From Callipepla californica brunnescens (Eukaryota; Chordata; Aves; Galliformes; Odontophoridae), in contig JALIRH010000050.1 of the NCBI GenBank assembly GCA_023055505.1, positions 310,001-374,000 of the forward strand: a stretch of 64,000 bases of DNA. The letters are read 5' to 3'. Made by a program: the position numbers and the translations under genes. The stretch's first letter is position 1. The number at the start of each line of letters is the position of its first letter. The notes below the pieces were generated by a model that made no database searches, was not told where the DNA came from, and was given only the letters and a program-made list of their open reading frames with translations. Positions 1 to 12,620 of this stretch are shown here, piece by piece.

Positions 1-2554
1 CTCTATAGCCCTTACCTGGGATACTCTGACTTTAACACAAAAAGTACTTGGATTCAGCACTAATTCCATTTGGGAGTACTATTTCAAAGCCAAGGTCCAG
101 AAGCCCTGCTGTTTTTCATACTCAAAGCAGGAGACACGCAACATATTAGCAGAATGTTTGTTATCCGTTATAAGAGCACCTCTACTTGCACACATCCAGC
201 AGCACTTTTCCATGCAACTCTAGATCGTTTACGAACTAGACTCAATCACACCTACTAACAACAGTTGTAGTTATGCAGTAAATAAAGCACTGAAGGATCA
301 GAATAGTTCTTTGCTACCAAAGTATTAATTTTTACAAGTTAATTCTATGGATATATATATTTCAAACTCATGACATAACGTACATTTGCTCTGAATATCA
401 GAACAGTATGATATGATCCTTTGCATTTTCAGCATAGCTGGGAATGAAATCCTGTGGCTTCATTAGTGTGCCCAAGAGTTGCACAGTGTGAAATTCCTCA
501 GTTCAGTTCAAATAATTACTGCTTTGTTATTAGATAAAGTCATTCAATTAGTACATTAAAACCATGAGATCTCTCTGAACTGTACAGGAAATTAATTCTC
601 CGCTCCCCACCAAGTTTGCTCATTTGAGATTCTCTCCAAAGTCAACCTGCAGATAATAAAAGAATAAATAAATGTGTATTTGCAGAAGTACTGGATTGTT
701 ATGAGAGAGAGAATGCATGTGAATGTATGTTGATATCACTATGGATACAATTGTTTTTATTCAATTTTTTAAATCACACGGAGCAACATAACTAAATCTA
801 TTTAGACAGTATATCTAACAGGTTTCAATGTGTTAGAGAGAGAGAGAGAGCATGAACAATGTGCTGCTGTTTTTGTTTTTTTGTTTTCTTGGCTGTTTTT
901 TTTTTTGTTTTTTTTTTCCCCTCATCACCTGGGCACCTCAACCAATCATTATAAATCCTAATGAAGTAACTGCTTATCCCCCTGGATACAGATCTTTTCT
1001 CAGCTCCTTCCATTAGCTCCTCTGACCATACAATTTTACTCATTATCATTTCTCAAAGCAAAAGGAGCAACAGAAATCCAACAGACAATGGGCTCCAGGT
1101 TCCTTTGCTGTTGAAAGAGAAGCACGTCAACAAACAGAAGGATTAACTAAATTCTGCTACTGTAAAGCAATTGGAAAGAGTAGGTATTCACTGCTATGGA
1201 TCCCGAGATAACTGTGACAGGAAAACAACAGTTTAAGATTTTTGGAGTTGCTAGGCACCACAGAAAAAGTCATCTGCAAAATAATTTCCTTTTAAAAAAA
1301 GGATAAGGGAAAATGCACAAACATCAAACTCATCAGTGCTACTGATTTCTGACTGTCCCACTTCACTCTACTTTACCAGAAAGATTTGATGTGGTGAAGC
1401 CAGAAACAAAAAGCGTAACAACCTTAAAGGGATTTACTTTGTTATAAGGGGAGGAATGAAGTACACATGGTGAATCAGACACCAGTTCTCTACAACAAAC
1501 CTCTTTGAATTTTGTGGTTCTCAGTATGGTGCAGAAGCACAACCAGTAGATATCCTGAGTGTGAACGTACAAAACCCTTCTTTCTACAACCATGGAACAA
1601 TAGGTATTATAGAGATACCTTGCATTTAAAAATGAGTAAAATAAAACGATCATGAAACTACTGACCAACAGAAATACCACTTCAAATATTTTATATGCAC
1701 CATACAGATGAAACTGTTCAGTACGTTCAGTACTGTTTAATACACGTGATACTGCTATATCAAACAGGTACTTTCTATAAAAGAGACACAGTGTAGGTGG
1801 AAAACTTACCATAAATTCCCTACTTTCTTGTTACAACATATCTTAAAGACCATATCTTTGAAATATGAGTATTGTAGGTATAGAAACATGGAATATACAT
1901 TTCAATATTCAATAAATCTATGATGATTTTGTAAGTGAAAGATGAAATATAAAAAGAATCATTAGGTAAGAAGGCTAAATGAGTATGTTTGCTTCCAGTT
2001 TATTTTTAAAAAGATTTTCATCCATATTTCATTAGTCTAACTTGGATGGAAGTCACAAAAGCAGTTACTCCATAATTCCCTTAAAAAAAAGCATAAATAA
2101 ATAAATGTGTGTGTTTTATAATTCATAAAAATCTCCCTGTAATTACAGGATGGGAATTTGGGGAAACAAATTAAACTCAGCACTTCTCATACTTTAAGCT
2201 TTTTTAAATTCTTCAAACATAATGAATATTCCAGACAATGTTTCCTTCTTTTAAAACGTTAGACTGCCATTATCATAGTGCAACAATTAAAAATGTGATA
2301 AAGAAAAATTCTGCAGTTTGCACCAGCTTGATGATAGATGTGGTGTTAACAGGACTGATGTGCTTTGTGATTAGGTATCATGAAAAGGTGTTAATGTTCT
2401 ATCTGTGACTTGATCTTCACTTGCTAATGAAGTGCTGTAAAGAATGTAAGAACTTGAGGCAGCACACTTCACCACAGCAGTCAGAGAATAAGATGCAGTA
2501 GCAGAAAGCAAGACCTTAAAACCAGGTCTCCAGTTTTGATCTGGAGAGGGCACA
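1..2554. other. Unique AT-rich non-coding DNA
   Basis: I see no gene here. The stretch is AT-rich and holds an (AG)8 microsatellite at 835-850 and a T-rich low-complexity run at about 870-917. The longest open frame is 149 codons on the minus strand at 1363-1812. It has no recognisable domain, and at this base composition one frame of that length is expected by chance in a 64 kb window. No splice-flanked exon or RNA gene was recognised. Confidence 0.7.
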
Positions 2555-3765
2555 CATCTTCCCTGGCCTTCCTTTTATCAAGGCTATACCTGTAGAATTT
2601 ATTCTTGTTCCCCTTTATGTTTGGCTAGATTCAGTTCTGAGTTTTAGCTTTCCTATCCTGATCTCTGGCTACCCAGGCAACACCTCTGTAGTCCTCCCAC
2701 AGTTAACCTGTTCTTGCTTCCAATCCCTATAGACTTGCACTTAAACAAGTCCAGGAGCTCCTTGTTGATGCATGGAGGCCTCCTGTCATTCTTGCCTGCC
2801 TTCCTTTATTTCAGGATGAACTGCTTCTGGGCTTGGAGGAGATGGTCCTTGAATACTGACCAACTTTCTTGGGCCCCTCTTCCCTCCATGGCTTTATTCC
2901 ATGTCACCCAAGCAGTTTCCTAAAGAGTTTCAAGTCTACTCTCCTGAAGTGCAGAGTAGCAAGTTTGCTGTGCACCCTCTTTGATGCCCTAAGGATCTTG
3001 AACTCCACCATTTTGTGGTCACCGCAGCCAAGGCTGCCCTTGAGCCTCACGTTACACACACAGCAACTTTTCTCATGGGCTGCTGTACCACTTGGAAGAG
3101 AAAGTTATAATTAGTACACTCCAGGAATCCCTTCAGTTTCTAGTGTGCTGCTGCGTTGTCCCTCCAACAGAAAACAGGGTGGGTGAATTCCCCCATGAGG
3201 ACTGCATTTTGTGAACGTGAAGCTGCTCCTATCTGCTTATAGAGATTCTCATCCACTTGGTCTTCCTGGAATGTGGCCTGTAGCAGACCCTCACTACTAC
3301 ATCTCCTTCACTTTAACCCTAACCCATAAGCCCTCTGTCAGCTCATCTATCCTCAGGGCAACACCTTCTCCCCTGCCTGTCTTTCTTAAAAAGTTTGTAC
3401 CCATCTATTCCTGCATTCCAGGTGTGAGAGCCATCCCACTAGGTCTCAGTGATACCACTGACATCATAGCCCTTTGGACACACACATGCCTTCAACTCTC
3501 CTTGCTTATTCCCCATGCATTCATGTACAGGCATTTGAGCTGGGCTCCCATTGAGGCTGATTTACCAATTGGAGTTCCCTTATCCTGAACCTCAGGTACT
3601 GTCTTACTGGCTTGTGATCTAACTCCAGGCCCAGAGCATCCATTACCATTGTTCACCACAAAGGGGAGTGGTTTGAGGATCTCTGCCTCTGGCAACTCTA
3701 GTTTAAAGCCCTCCTGATTAAATTAGAAAGCTTGTTGCCAAAGACAGTCTTCTCCTTCTCTCTCC
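2555..3765 (-). mobile_element. CR1 LINE fragment: ORF2 endonuclease domain, inactivated, antisense
   Basis: Read on the minus strand, this is the apurinic-like endonuclease part of CR1 ORF2 and the start of the linker towards the reverse transcriptase. Its N-terminal strand reads LKCLYMNA (about 3539-3516). It is followed by GYDVSGITET, a stop codon and WDGSHTWNAGIDG (about 3465-3400), matching the family's ETWWDGSYDW region. The catalytic GDFN motif has become GEFT (about 3200-3175), and SDHxxVEF has become GDHKMVEFKIL (about 3030-2995). The stop replaces the first Trp of ETWW (TAG at 3441-3439). It is therefore a dead, truncated copy lacking RT and 3' end. The right edge lies in the conserved segment that precedes the endonuclease; both edges are approximate. 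Recognition rests on remembered CR1 consensus, not on an alignment. Confidence 0.85.
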
Positions 3766-4093
3766 TTCATCCTCCCCCAGAAGACTAGATTTCTCAGAAC
3801 TAAGTAGCAGAAGTTCTACTTATGACACAACTCTCTTAATTTATTAAAGATAGCTGTAGAAAGATAATGTCTCAGCAGCAAATTATTATTTTCAGAAAAA
3901 CTGGTGCAGATCTTTAAGTTACAAAAGCAAGTACTTACTCACTAGCACTAGCTTAACAAAGAAGAAAACCCATTAAGTTTTACTCTATTGGTGGCCCATC
4001 TGACACAACTGTCAAAGATTTGTAAATAAAAATACTGCATGAATAGTAAAACTACCAGTGCAAGCGAATTCATGTCCGTAGAGGCTAATAACA

Positions 4094-4121
4094 AAATAAA
4101 TAAATAAATAAATAAATAAAA
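4094..4121. repeat. (AAAT)7 tetranucleotide microsatellite
   Basis: Seven uninterrupted AAAT units lie in unique sequence. Such a tract is likely to be length-polymorphic. Confidence 0.95.
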
Positions 4122-4660
4122 CGACCCATGTTATTAATTAGGAGAGAAAAACCAACACTCAGTATTAAGATCCAGCAGCTGCAAACCTGCTGCCTTTGTT
4201 AGCAGTGTGCTTTAGGACAGCAGTAATTTAGAAGCTGGAAAGTATTTTATAATAAGGAAATTAACTCTTATTGTATCTCTGGGGAGTCATTGCCATCACC
4301 AGAGAAGTGAAAGTTACGGATTGGATTTACAAGACAGACATTCTTACTGTATAGATCATAAAACTAATTGAGAATAGCACAGAAATAAATACAATGAAAC
4401 TCATTGCTTTCACCTCATGGGGAACAAAGTATACAAAAATAGAGTCTTTAGGCTATAAAACATGCTTAAACTGCACAAACCAATGGACCCAAGAAAATAA
4501 GAGCAACAGAAAATAAAAAGACACTGATCAGCAAACCAAAGCACTACTCAAATGCCTGCATAATTTCTGTGTTTCTCTGCTTGAAGTAAGTGTTCTGCCT
4601 GACAAATTTCAGGAGAAGGAAGAAAGGACAGTAGAACAACAGAGAGACTACTAATTGTTT

Positions 4661-4681
4661 AAAAAAAAAAAAAAAAAAAAA
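4661..4681. repeat. A21 homopolymer
   Basis: A run of 21 adenines with no adjacent recognisable retroposon, so I treat it as a simple repeat rather than a retroposon tail. Confidence 0.9.
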
Positions 4682-6050
4682 GCATACTCACTTTCACTGA
4701 GTGAATACTGAATTGCCTTCTGTATGACGTAATAAAATTTACATTATCATCCTTACAAGAAAGAATGTGCACATAAGAAATGTACACTTAACTGTCTTAT
4801 AAGTTACAAGTATGGTGTCCTTAAGCTTACTAGTTCCACAGAAGCATCTCTGAAACTTACTTTTCCTTTACATACACATCTATTTAAATTTATCGCTTTT
4901 AAAAGACTAGTATAACATTAAAAAAATAAGTTATAAGTAACTAAGTTATAAGTTATAGACACAATAAAGCTCTTATAGGCCATTCCTATGGTAAATCACA
5001 GAATAATTAATCAAAATTGAGACAGATTGTGCTTATCCTTATTCATAATCTGGACAAACAAAATTCCCTTCGGTACACACTTTTTTAATATAATTTCATA
5101 TCACACTTAACCTCACCTGCTTTGTTTAACTAAACCTTATAATTAAGTACATGCTGGAGATAGTTAATGAACTTCCAGAATTCTAATAGAAGCAGAAAAT
5201 CAAGGACAACACAGATGATCCACATCACCAACCTTATTAAGTTCACAATGCTGACATTTCTCTAGTTTACTCAGAATCACAGCCCACCTAGTTATTCTAA
5301 GATTAGTGTTTAAGAATTAAAACAATTTGACCTGTTAACTCCCAAAGGAGCAGATGATGTATTTAGTACCAATAAAATGTAACTCTTAAAATATACACTG
5401 TAAGTTCTTCGTATCAGAGAAGAAGTTAATGGGGAAATTAAAGCTCTTCATGAAGAACCCTGAAACACATAGCAGTCAATTTTCATTTCTCAAACGCCTA
5501 AGCAGACTATTGTGCTCATAGGTTCAACATGTTGAAAAGTCATGCTAAAAAGAGCAAGAGGAAACAGTGTAATACAATATTTCTGCCTGTCACGGGCCTC
5601 ACAAAAGAACACAGGTAGATAGACATGATGCAAGCCGTTTTTCAAAGACAAAAACTGAAAAAAATATATTTTTTCCCCCCACAAAAAAAATCTTGTCAAC
5701 TAAATCTGAGATCCATTACTACAAAAGCAACTCATAATTAGAATCATGAACTTGCACCATTTTTTAAATTAGAAAATAAATACATATATTTTACATCCTT
5801 AGAGATATTCTATCAAATTCTGTACAGGAGAATCTACTTAAAGAACCAATCCCCAGATAAGAAATTTTGATCTGTCTCAAAATGTTCTATGTGGAACTCA
5901 CTGAATATCATTGTCTTCTCTTTCCCTACCTTTAAGAATGCAAATTATTCTTTCTACAGAGGAAGTTTTTTATTAATAAGACAATGTAATATATCTTACA
6001 CATGAACAGAGCGCAGAAAGCCAAGAACAGCCTTTACAGAAGCTTTTTTC

Positions 6051-6213
6051 CTACTCCTCATTGAAGAGTGCTTCAGTTCTGGCTATCACATGCTCCACCC
6101 TTGGCCTGATGAACTGTATTTCTCTGACATGAAATCTGCTATCTTGGACGGCCGTAAATGAAAGGTGCAGTTGCTGATGTGCTTGGGATCTGTAACTGCT
6201 GAACTGACAAAGA
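6051..6213 (-). other. Weak candidate terminal exon of an unknown gene
   Basis: On the minus strand an acceptor-like site (pyrimidine-rich CTTGTTTTTGCAG) ends at 6214. It is followed by 53 open codons and a TAG stop at 6053-6051. A canonical AATAAA lies about 77 bases past the stop (5974-5969). The end of the peptide is rich in charged residues (IQFIRPRVEHVIARTEALF). I do not recognise the sequence. Each element alone is common in AT-rich DNA, and no upstream partner exon was found. It could be chance, an untranslated exon or a retroposed remnant. Confidence 0.18.
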
Positions 6214-8779
6214 CTGCAAAAACAAGTGGCAACCCAATAAGGCCTCACTTGTGTCTGGTGCGTAAGGGTACAAGGATATCTAAATTAGCAGCACTGCTGA
6301 AGCAGTGCCTACCTTGGGCTGATCAGGAAAGTCTGCATTAGCTGTTAGGTAACGGACTCCGAGTCTGAGGTAAAATCATCTGTGCTATCAGGAAAAATGA
6401 GCCTGCAGCAAACCTGGATTGAATCAAACTATATGAATAAGGAAATCATTACACGTTAGGAGAATTAACCCATATATACTGGCAGCAAATATTATAATTT
6501 GTAAAAAAAATTATGTCAGAAGTTGTATCAGAAATCGATAAAATGCAATTTTTAGAATCAAAGAAAAAGTAATCAAGTTACAATAAAGACAACTGAAGAG
6601 GAATGAGCACGGAACTAAAATAGCGTCACACCCAATTATTGTCCCCTGGTAGCAAGTCTATTAGTTTTGCTGCAGGAACCCATCAGGATGCGGGTAGACA
6701 GAACAATGCGGACATTAATTATATGTAGCAATATTAATGTAAATAATATTCTCATTTATATTACTGCACAACAAAATTCCATTAGTAATTCATTTTGGAA
6801 CTTTGATCTAAGCCTGTTACAAAAATCTTCAGCAAATTATGGCACTATCTTCAATAAAAATTCACAGAATTCCACAAAACTAACTCAAAGAGTTTGTGCA
6901 ACCTCAGCATTACAGGCTGTCTTCCTAACACTTTGTAACCTCCTGATAACAACTACTTCATCACTGCATTTGAAAAGAATAACCTCTGTGAATTTTTTCC
7001 TGAATCTGTTTTGAGCTTCACATACTTGCATCTTCTGTATCAGTTGATGACCAAAAAATATATGTTCCTATATTGCTTTAATTGTGTATTGTTTTCATGA
7101 ATAAAGTTTTTTTGAAAAATAATTCCATTTATTGGAAAGGTGACATTCAACTTTGTATCAGTTTCTGTTCAGCCTTTCACTCACACAGGAGGTATTTTTT
7201 ATTCCTGAGCTGCAGCTGCAGGGTTGGTCTGGGATTCCAACAGCTGGTTAGTGATAAACAGGCATACTCACTCCCATTTCATCTCCCTGTATATTAATGA
7301 ACTGCTTGGCATTCCTCTCACAATGAGACCTATACTGTATAATTTTTACTGTGTATATCATGCACCACTGCAATAAACATCATTTATGATTCTGGATTCC
7401 ACAAAAGATATTATTACTTCTCGTTGCAGGAGTACTACTGAATTTTCCCAAGAAGAAATGAGTCTTGTAACTCTTCATTTGCCTTTTTGAAGCATCATTT
7501 CAGGGTATGGAAATAAAACAGGCAGATTTAAAAAACAAACAGTCCATTCAGCATAGCTTACAGTATAAATGTCTGTACTGATCCATTACAGAATCTCTGA
7601 GTACAAAACTGAAAAGAAAATTTTAATATTCTCAGTCAATAAAGTTTCCTCAACAATAAAAGACTGCAAAGAATCTTATTTAAATGCATAGTTATACAAA
7701 CAAACAAAACAGAATTCACACTGCCTTTCCTTGTCCAAATGGCTGGTACAGATTTCATCAATTAAAAAGTAATGAACAAACAAACAAAACAAATAAAAAG
7801 AAAGAAAAAAAACCAAACAGGCAGTAACATTTGCTGATCTGAAACTACACTCAAAAGATACTTGTCCCAGAAGATTTTATCACATCTCCTACACATGGCG
7901 TTATATAAGGTTAAGAACCAGATTTCTTTCACTTGAAACATATTTTGATAAATAGAATGAATACAACTTGCTATTTTGGTTTCTATCAGGACTCCAAATT
8001 GTGGATATATTTGATAAAGTTATGTGACTAACTAAAATTAAGACACGCAATCTAAACGCAAGGGAATACAGACTACCACATTGTGAATTACCAAGCATAA
8101 GTTTTTATCTGCACCTTAAGTTGCAACAAGTTTGCCTTTCTGAGTTAACGCAGACCTTGAGGCTTTTCAAAAGTTCTTTACTTTATCTGCTTTTCTTCAA
8201 GCATGCCTTTTCAGAAAACATTAGAGCAAATTCCTTAGAGAAAATTTTGCCTAACTTCCTTCCTTTCATGCATGCAATATAATGGAAATTAAATTTTACA
8301 ATTGAAGTGCATCTACTTGCACAATAGATTTGAACAGTTAATCAGATAAGAATTATTTAAAAAATAAAATGGTTCATGTTTTATGCTCCACAACTTCAAT
8401 GTTGAACGATGTTGTGAATATTGCCTTACCTCTAAAACAGCACAGAAAAATGTACTTTTTGAACACAATTATCTGTGTATGTCTGAAGCATCTCCAATAT
8501 ATAAATACACATCTGGACTGATACTGGATTTCTTAATAAATTCTACTAGTGCACTACACAAAGTCCCCCTAACAAGCTTCAGCTTTGCCAAAACAGCAAG
8601 TTCAGCGAAGGAAATGTATGGAATCCAACACATAAAATGCACATTAAAATAAAGAGTGACTGCATGACACTGAGTTGTCAGCACACTCATTAATCTGCTC
8701 CAAGGCTGAAGTCTATGCACCTCATCCAAAACAGTCAATTAAAAGTTGCATTGTCAGTAACAACCTAATACTTCATCGT

Positions 8780-9850
8780 ACTTGAGAAAGTCCAATCTCA
8801 AGTCTGTTAAAAACTGCACAGGGCAGGATACTGGCAAAGCTTTCTGCAGAGAGGTGACTGGCTTGATGAGTAATGAGGGGAGAGCAGAGGATGTCATTTA
8901 TCTCAACTTTAGTAAAGCTTCTGACATTGTCTCCCATAACATCATAGAGAAGATGACAAAGCAAACTGTAAGCTAAGTAAGTGGACAGTGATATGGACTG
9001 ACAGCTAGATGAGCACCCAAGCTCTGAGGGCGATCAATGGCACGAAGTCTAGCAGAATGCAAGTCACTTTCTGATGTATCACAGAGGCCAATAGTGGGGC
9101 CACAACTGTTCAATCTCTTCCTCACAAGCTGGATGATGATACAGAACTAAGCACGTCTGTGATGATTGTCCAAGGAGGAATAACCCCATGCACCACTTCA
9201 CAGTGGGGGCTAATGTGTTGGAAAGAAGCTTTGCAGAGAAGGTCTTCTGGTGTCCTGGTGGACAATAAACTGAATATGAGCCAACAGTCTAACGGCCATG
9301 AAAGCTGATGGCACCCTGTGCTGTGTTACAAGTACTATGAGCACACTGAGAGAAAGTGATCCTGCCTCTGTACTCAGCACTAGTGAGGCTACACCTAGAG
9401 TGCTGGGTCCAGTTCTGGGCTCCCTAGTATATTTGAAGATATAGACTAGTGGGTTGAGTGCAAGATCATAGTGATGTTTAAAGAAACCGGAGTATCATTC
9501 ACTTAAGGAGAGACCAAGAGAGCTGAGATGTTAAGCCTGGAGAAAAGAAGGGTTCTTGGAGGATTTTATCCACGTCTATAAATATCTGTGATGCCAGACA
9601 AGAGACAATGGACACAAAATAAATGAAATTCAAACAGAATACAAAAAACACATTACTACTGTGAATGTAGACAAACACTGGAAAAGTTGCCCAGAGAGCC
9701 TGTGGAGGGTCTATCTGTGGAGATGCACTACACCTACCTGTCTGGCTGCAGCCCTGGACAATTTCATCTAGTTAACACTGAGCAGAAAAACTAGATGAAC
9801 AAATTTCAGAAGGTCCCACCCTTTCAACTTCAAACATTCTGTAACTCTAT
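8780..9850 (+). mobile_element. CR1 LINE, 5'-truncated, RT domain to 3' end, degraded
   Basis: This is a sense-oriented CR1 copy. The peptide REVTGLMSNEGRAEDVIYLN, continuing FSKASDIVSHNII (8845-8950), matches the reverse-transcriptase segment VTGLVDEGRAVDVVYLDFSKAFDTVSHNIL of the family. The first catalytic Asp is replaced by Asn (YLNF instead of YLDF), so the enzyme is dead. Later stretches keep the order of ORF2 blocks: template/primer region, LEY/QFW region near 9400, and the C-terminal EHW-like segment near 9680. Many frameshifts break them. The 3' end reads AGGTCCCACCCTTTCAA and then a decayed octamer tail ending near 9850. The left edge is uncertain by some tens of bases. Confidence 0.85.
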
Positions 9851-10049
9851 TAACAACTTGTTGGAAATAATGAATGAGGGATGAGATCAGTTCTGCATTA
9901 AATGCTTGCTGAAAAAAGGCAGTGTGTGGGGATCTGGCCCATTGGCATTGCAGACCCTTTGCAAATTTAAGCAAATGTGTCTCCTTGTGTTGCTGCACAG
10001 ATTTCTGTGACATGTTACTGACCTTTTGCAATCTGTTTTTGGAAGGAAA

Positions 10050-10330
10050 TGAATCATGATATCAAAGGCTCATGAAACAATAACAGTATGGCTGATTCTT
10101 GGTTATTTCAATGGTACACTGTCAACAGCAGAGTTTATGAGCCTGATGAATGTGCATTCATGCAGAATAGGGAAAAGGCCACATTTGCATCGAAATTCAA
10201 TTTTTAATTGTCCTTATTCTTTATTGATGCTTGGTGAATTGGATCTATAAAGAATCATTTTTAAGCAGAATGAAACTTGACAAATAATGTAGCTGTGTAA
10301 ACAATTTCAGTAATTATGGCAGCAATTATT
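10050..10330. promoter_or_regulatory. Possible conserved enhancer-like element
   Basis: This repeat-free block contains a POU octamer (ATTTGCAT, 10183-10190), a TAATTA homeodomain core at 10311-10316 and several TTTAAT/TTATTG-like words. The texture resembles ancient vertebrate non-coding elements, but I have no conservation data. The words also occur by chance in AT-rich DNA. Confidence 0.2.
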
Positions 10331-12369
10331 CTCTGTTCTTTCTCCTGGTAGCTTTAAAAAGAGGAGAAAAAAAAGTGAGAAGAGACCATCTTTAGAAACC
10401 CTGTGGAGATCACAGCTCCATGAAAGTTAGAGAAGTCAGATATCAAAATGTGAGACGTAAGTTTAGCACAGTAAGATAAATATTGTCCGTATCTTGAAGT
10501 TTTAAAAAGAAAAACCTTTCTTACTTTGAGAAATCAATGGACTAAATTTAGTTAAACATGTTGGAAAAATGCCACCCACACAGAAAATTTAAACAAGAGC
10601 ATATGAAGTTGTGCACTCACAAAACACTATATGCCACCCAATAATTTATACAACTGTCAGAAATTGTACTGGCATTATTTTTTCTTCAGACTTGTTAGAA
10701 AAATCAATAATTGCTTTGGATGATGAGGGCACAACAACAGCCAGAAACTAACTCATCAGATTAGTCTTGCTTTCTTCTGCAGATGTCTGGTTACATGGTA
10801 CATCTTTTATTCGGTGCAGGAGGAGGGGAAGCTTGTTCTAGTGGCACTGCTGAGAGTACATTCCCTAAAAAGCACGCGTATATTGTATACACTACACAAC
10901 ACAGATCTGATTATAATATTTCATCAACACGACAATCATCCCATGCCTAGAGTATAGTGCTCTGTTGGAGCAGTTATTACCTGCCAGTTTCTCATCTGTC
11001 ACTAACTACAAGAAAGACCAGTGGGAGTACTGGTACTCACTGACTCTGAGCAGCAGAGACCTGAGCATGTCTCTGAGTTCCATCATAGAAAAGAAAGCCT
11101 TGACGCTATTTAAAGAGATGAAATAGCAACCTTTTGCTTAAGAAATTTAAAGTACCGCACAGAAAGCGCATGAAAATTGTAGGAAATAAAATGATGAAAC
11201 GAATCCTGCAAGAAGAAAAAAAGCTTATATAATAAGAACTAATAATAGTATTAACAGATGAACAACAGAAAAAGTATAACTACAAAAGAAAATGTTAATA
11301 CCCTAGAGAGTAAGTAATCAATGAGAAGATACAATCCTTTGAGATTCTTGTCTTCCAGCTTTGTTTTTTGGAAGCTTATACTCAGGAAATGCAAAGAAAA
11401 GAGAGAGATTCTACTTCTCTTTTGTTTAAGAATATTCAGAAAGCAGAGAGACAATGGTACATCTTACCTGGCAGATCAAACCTGAATGATCCATTAAGGC
11501 ATAAAAGAAAAATAAGAATGTTTTTCCTAGCTGATTCACCACCGCTCATAGTACTGTAGCATTGTCAAAAAATATTGTGTGTAAGGTACACAACCCTCTG
11601 TCCTTAGACAGGTTGGAGCCTTTTGTCCAGGAGGTTGCACTACTTGACAACCTGTGGTAAGTGAAGTGGGAGTTGCATTTACTCTGGTGAGTGACAACAC
11701 TGACAAAGTTTTGCCCTTTAATCTATTCTCAAGGCACAGAAAGTAAGCAAACGAAGCAAAAGGGCAAGGAAAATACTAGCAGGGTTTGACAGTTGCAGCT
11801 CTAAAAGCACAGACAGTCAGAGAAAGTGCCATATAATCACGCTTAATATAAAGCTTTACCATTTACGGATAAGACAAAAAGGCAATGAGGATAGTCAGGA
11901 TAATAGTGCACCTTGTCTGACTAATCAAACAGTCATCACAAGTAGAGCAAAGGCAGAGTTCACAAGCATCCTAGCACAGGTTGTATTTTAGAAGAGATTT
12001 ACAGGATGAGCAGCTACAGACTCAGTGGCAATCTGTCTGCACAGCATATCCTCACAGAAGGCAATTATTTAACTCCTAGCAAAACACATCATCAAATCTA
12101 CTGCTTAGTAAACATGCAACTAACTCATCAAGAACTAAATGACTTCTAATATTTAGTATCAGGCACCTAACAAATCCATTGCCTCTGTATCCACTCTGGG
12201 GACTCATTTTTTCCTTTCTCTAAAACCTAGAGTAAGGCAGCCTTGCTTTCACTGAAGCCCAACAGCCTCCTCTGGGGAAGTCCTGAGGCTGCCCCTGGAC
12301 ATCAGCACCCAGAAACTGGAGCAAACCCTACAGTTGCCACACCTTCACCCACAGAACACAGTCACACCA

Positions 12370-12620
12370 CTCTGCACATGCAGATCACAGAACAGTTTAC
12401 TTTTATATGTCAATATTGTTATTAATGACTTGTCTGGATTAGCAGCGAAGATGCATTTAATTAGGCCATACAAGTATGGACTACTGTGTGAGTAAAATGT
12501 AATTAATCTCTCTAAACCTTGGCGAGCTGATGTATAGGGTAGTAAAATAGCAGACAATAAAACTTAATGAAGCACAGTCAAATGCATGAGAATGCTAATA
12601 TTATCAGAGGACGACAAATA
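12370..12620. promoter_or_regulatory. Possible conserved enhancer-like element with two TAATTA cores
   Basis: The block carries TAATTA at 12458-12463 and 12500-12505, an ATGCAT at 12451-12456 and SOX-like ATTGTTAT near 12414-12421. No repeat or open frame of note overlaps it. Whether it is conserved or active cannot be judged from one sequence. Confidence 0.22.

Larger units (their letters stand above)
3766..8779. other. Unique non-coding DNA with simple repeats
   Basis: This 5 kb stretch has no supported gene apart from the weak exon candidate at 6051-6213, listed separately. It holds (AAAT)7 at 4094-4121, A21 at 4661-4681 and A-rich low-complexity DNA around 7766-7815. The remaining open frames are short, lack recognisable motifs and are not convincingly flanked by splice sites. 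Confidence 0.65.

Noticed and set aside
1363..1812. 149-codon open frame on the minus strand
   Set aside because: It has no recognisable domain, an AT-driven residue mix (F, Y, L, V) and no splice or promoter context. A frame of this length is expected roughly once by chance in a window of this size and composition.
3313..3325. Telomere-like TTAACCCTAACCC word
   Set aside because: It lies within the antisense CR1 endonuclease segment, where the family sequence normally reads close to this. It is a chance resemblance, not an interstitial telomere.
3211..3588. 125-codon plus-strand frame
   Set aside because: It is antisense to the CR1 endonuclease, whose readable motifs are on the minus strand.
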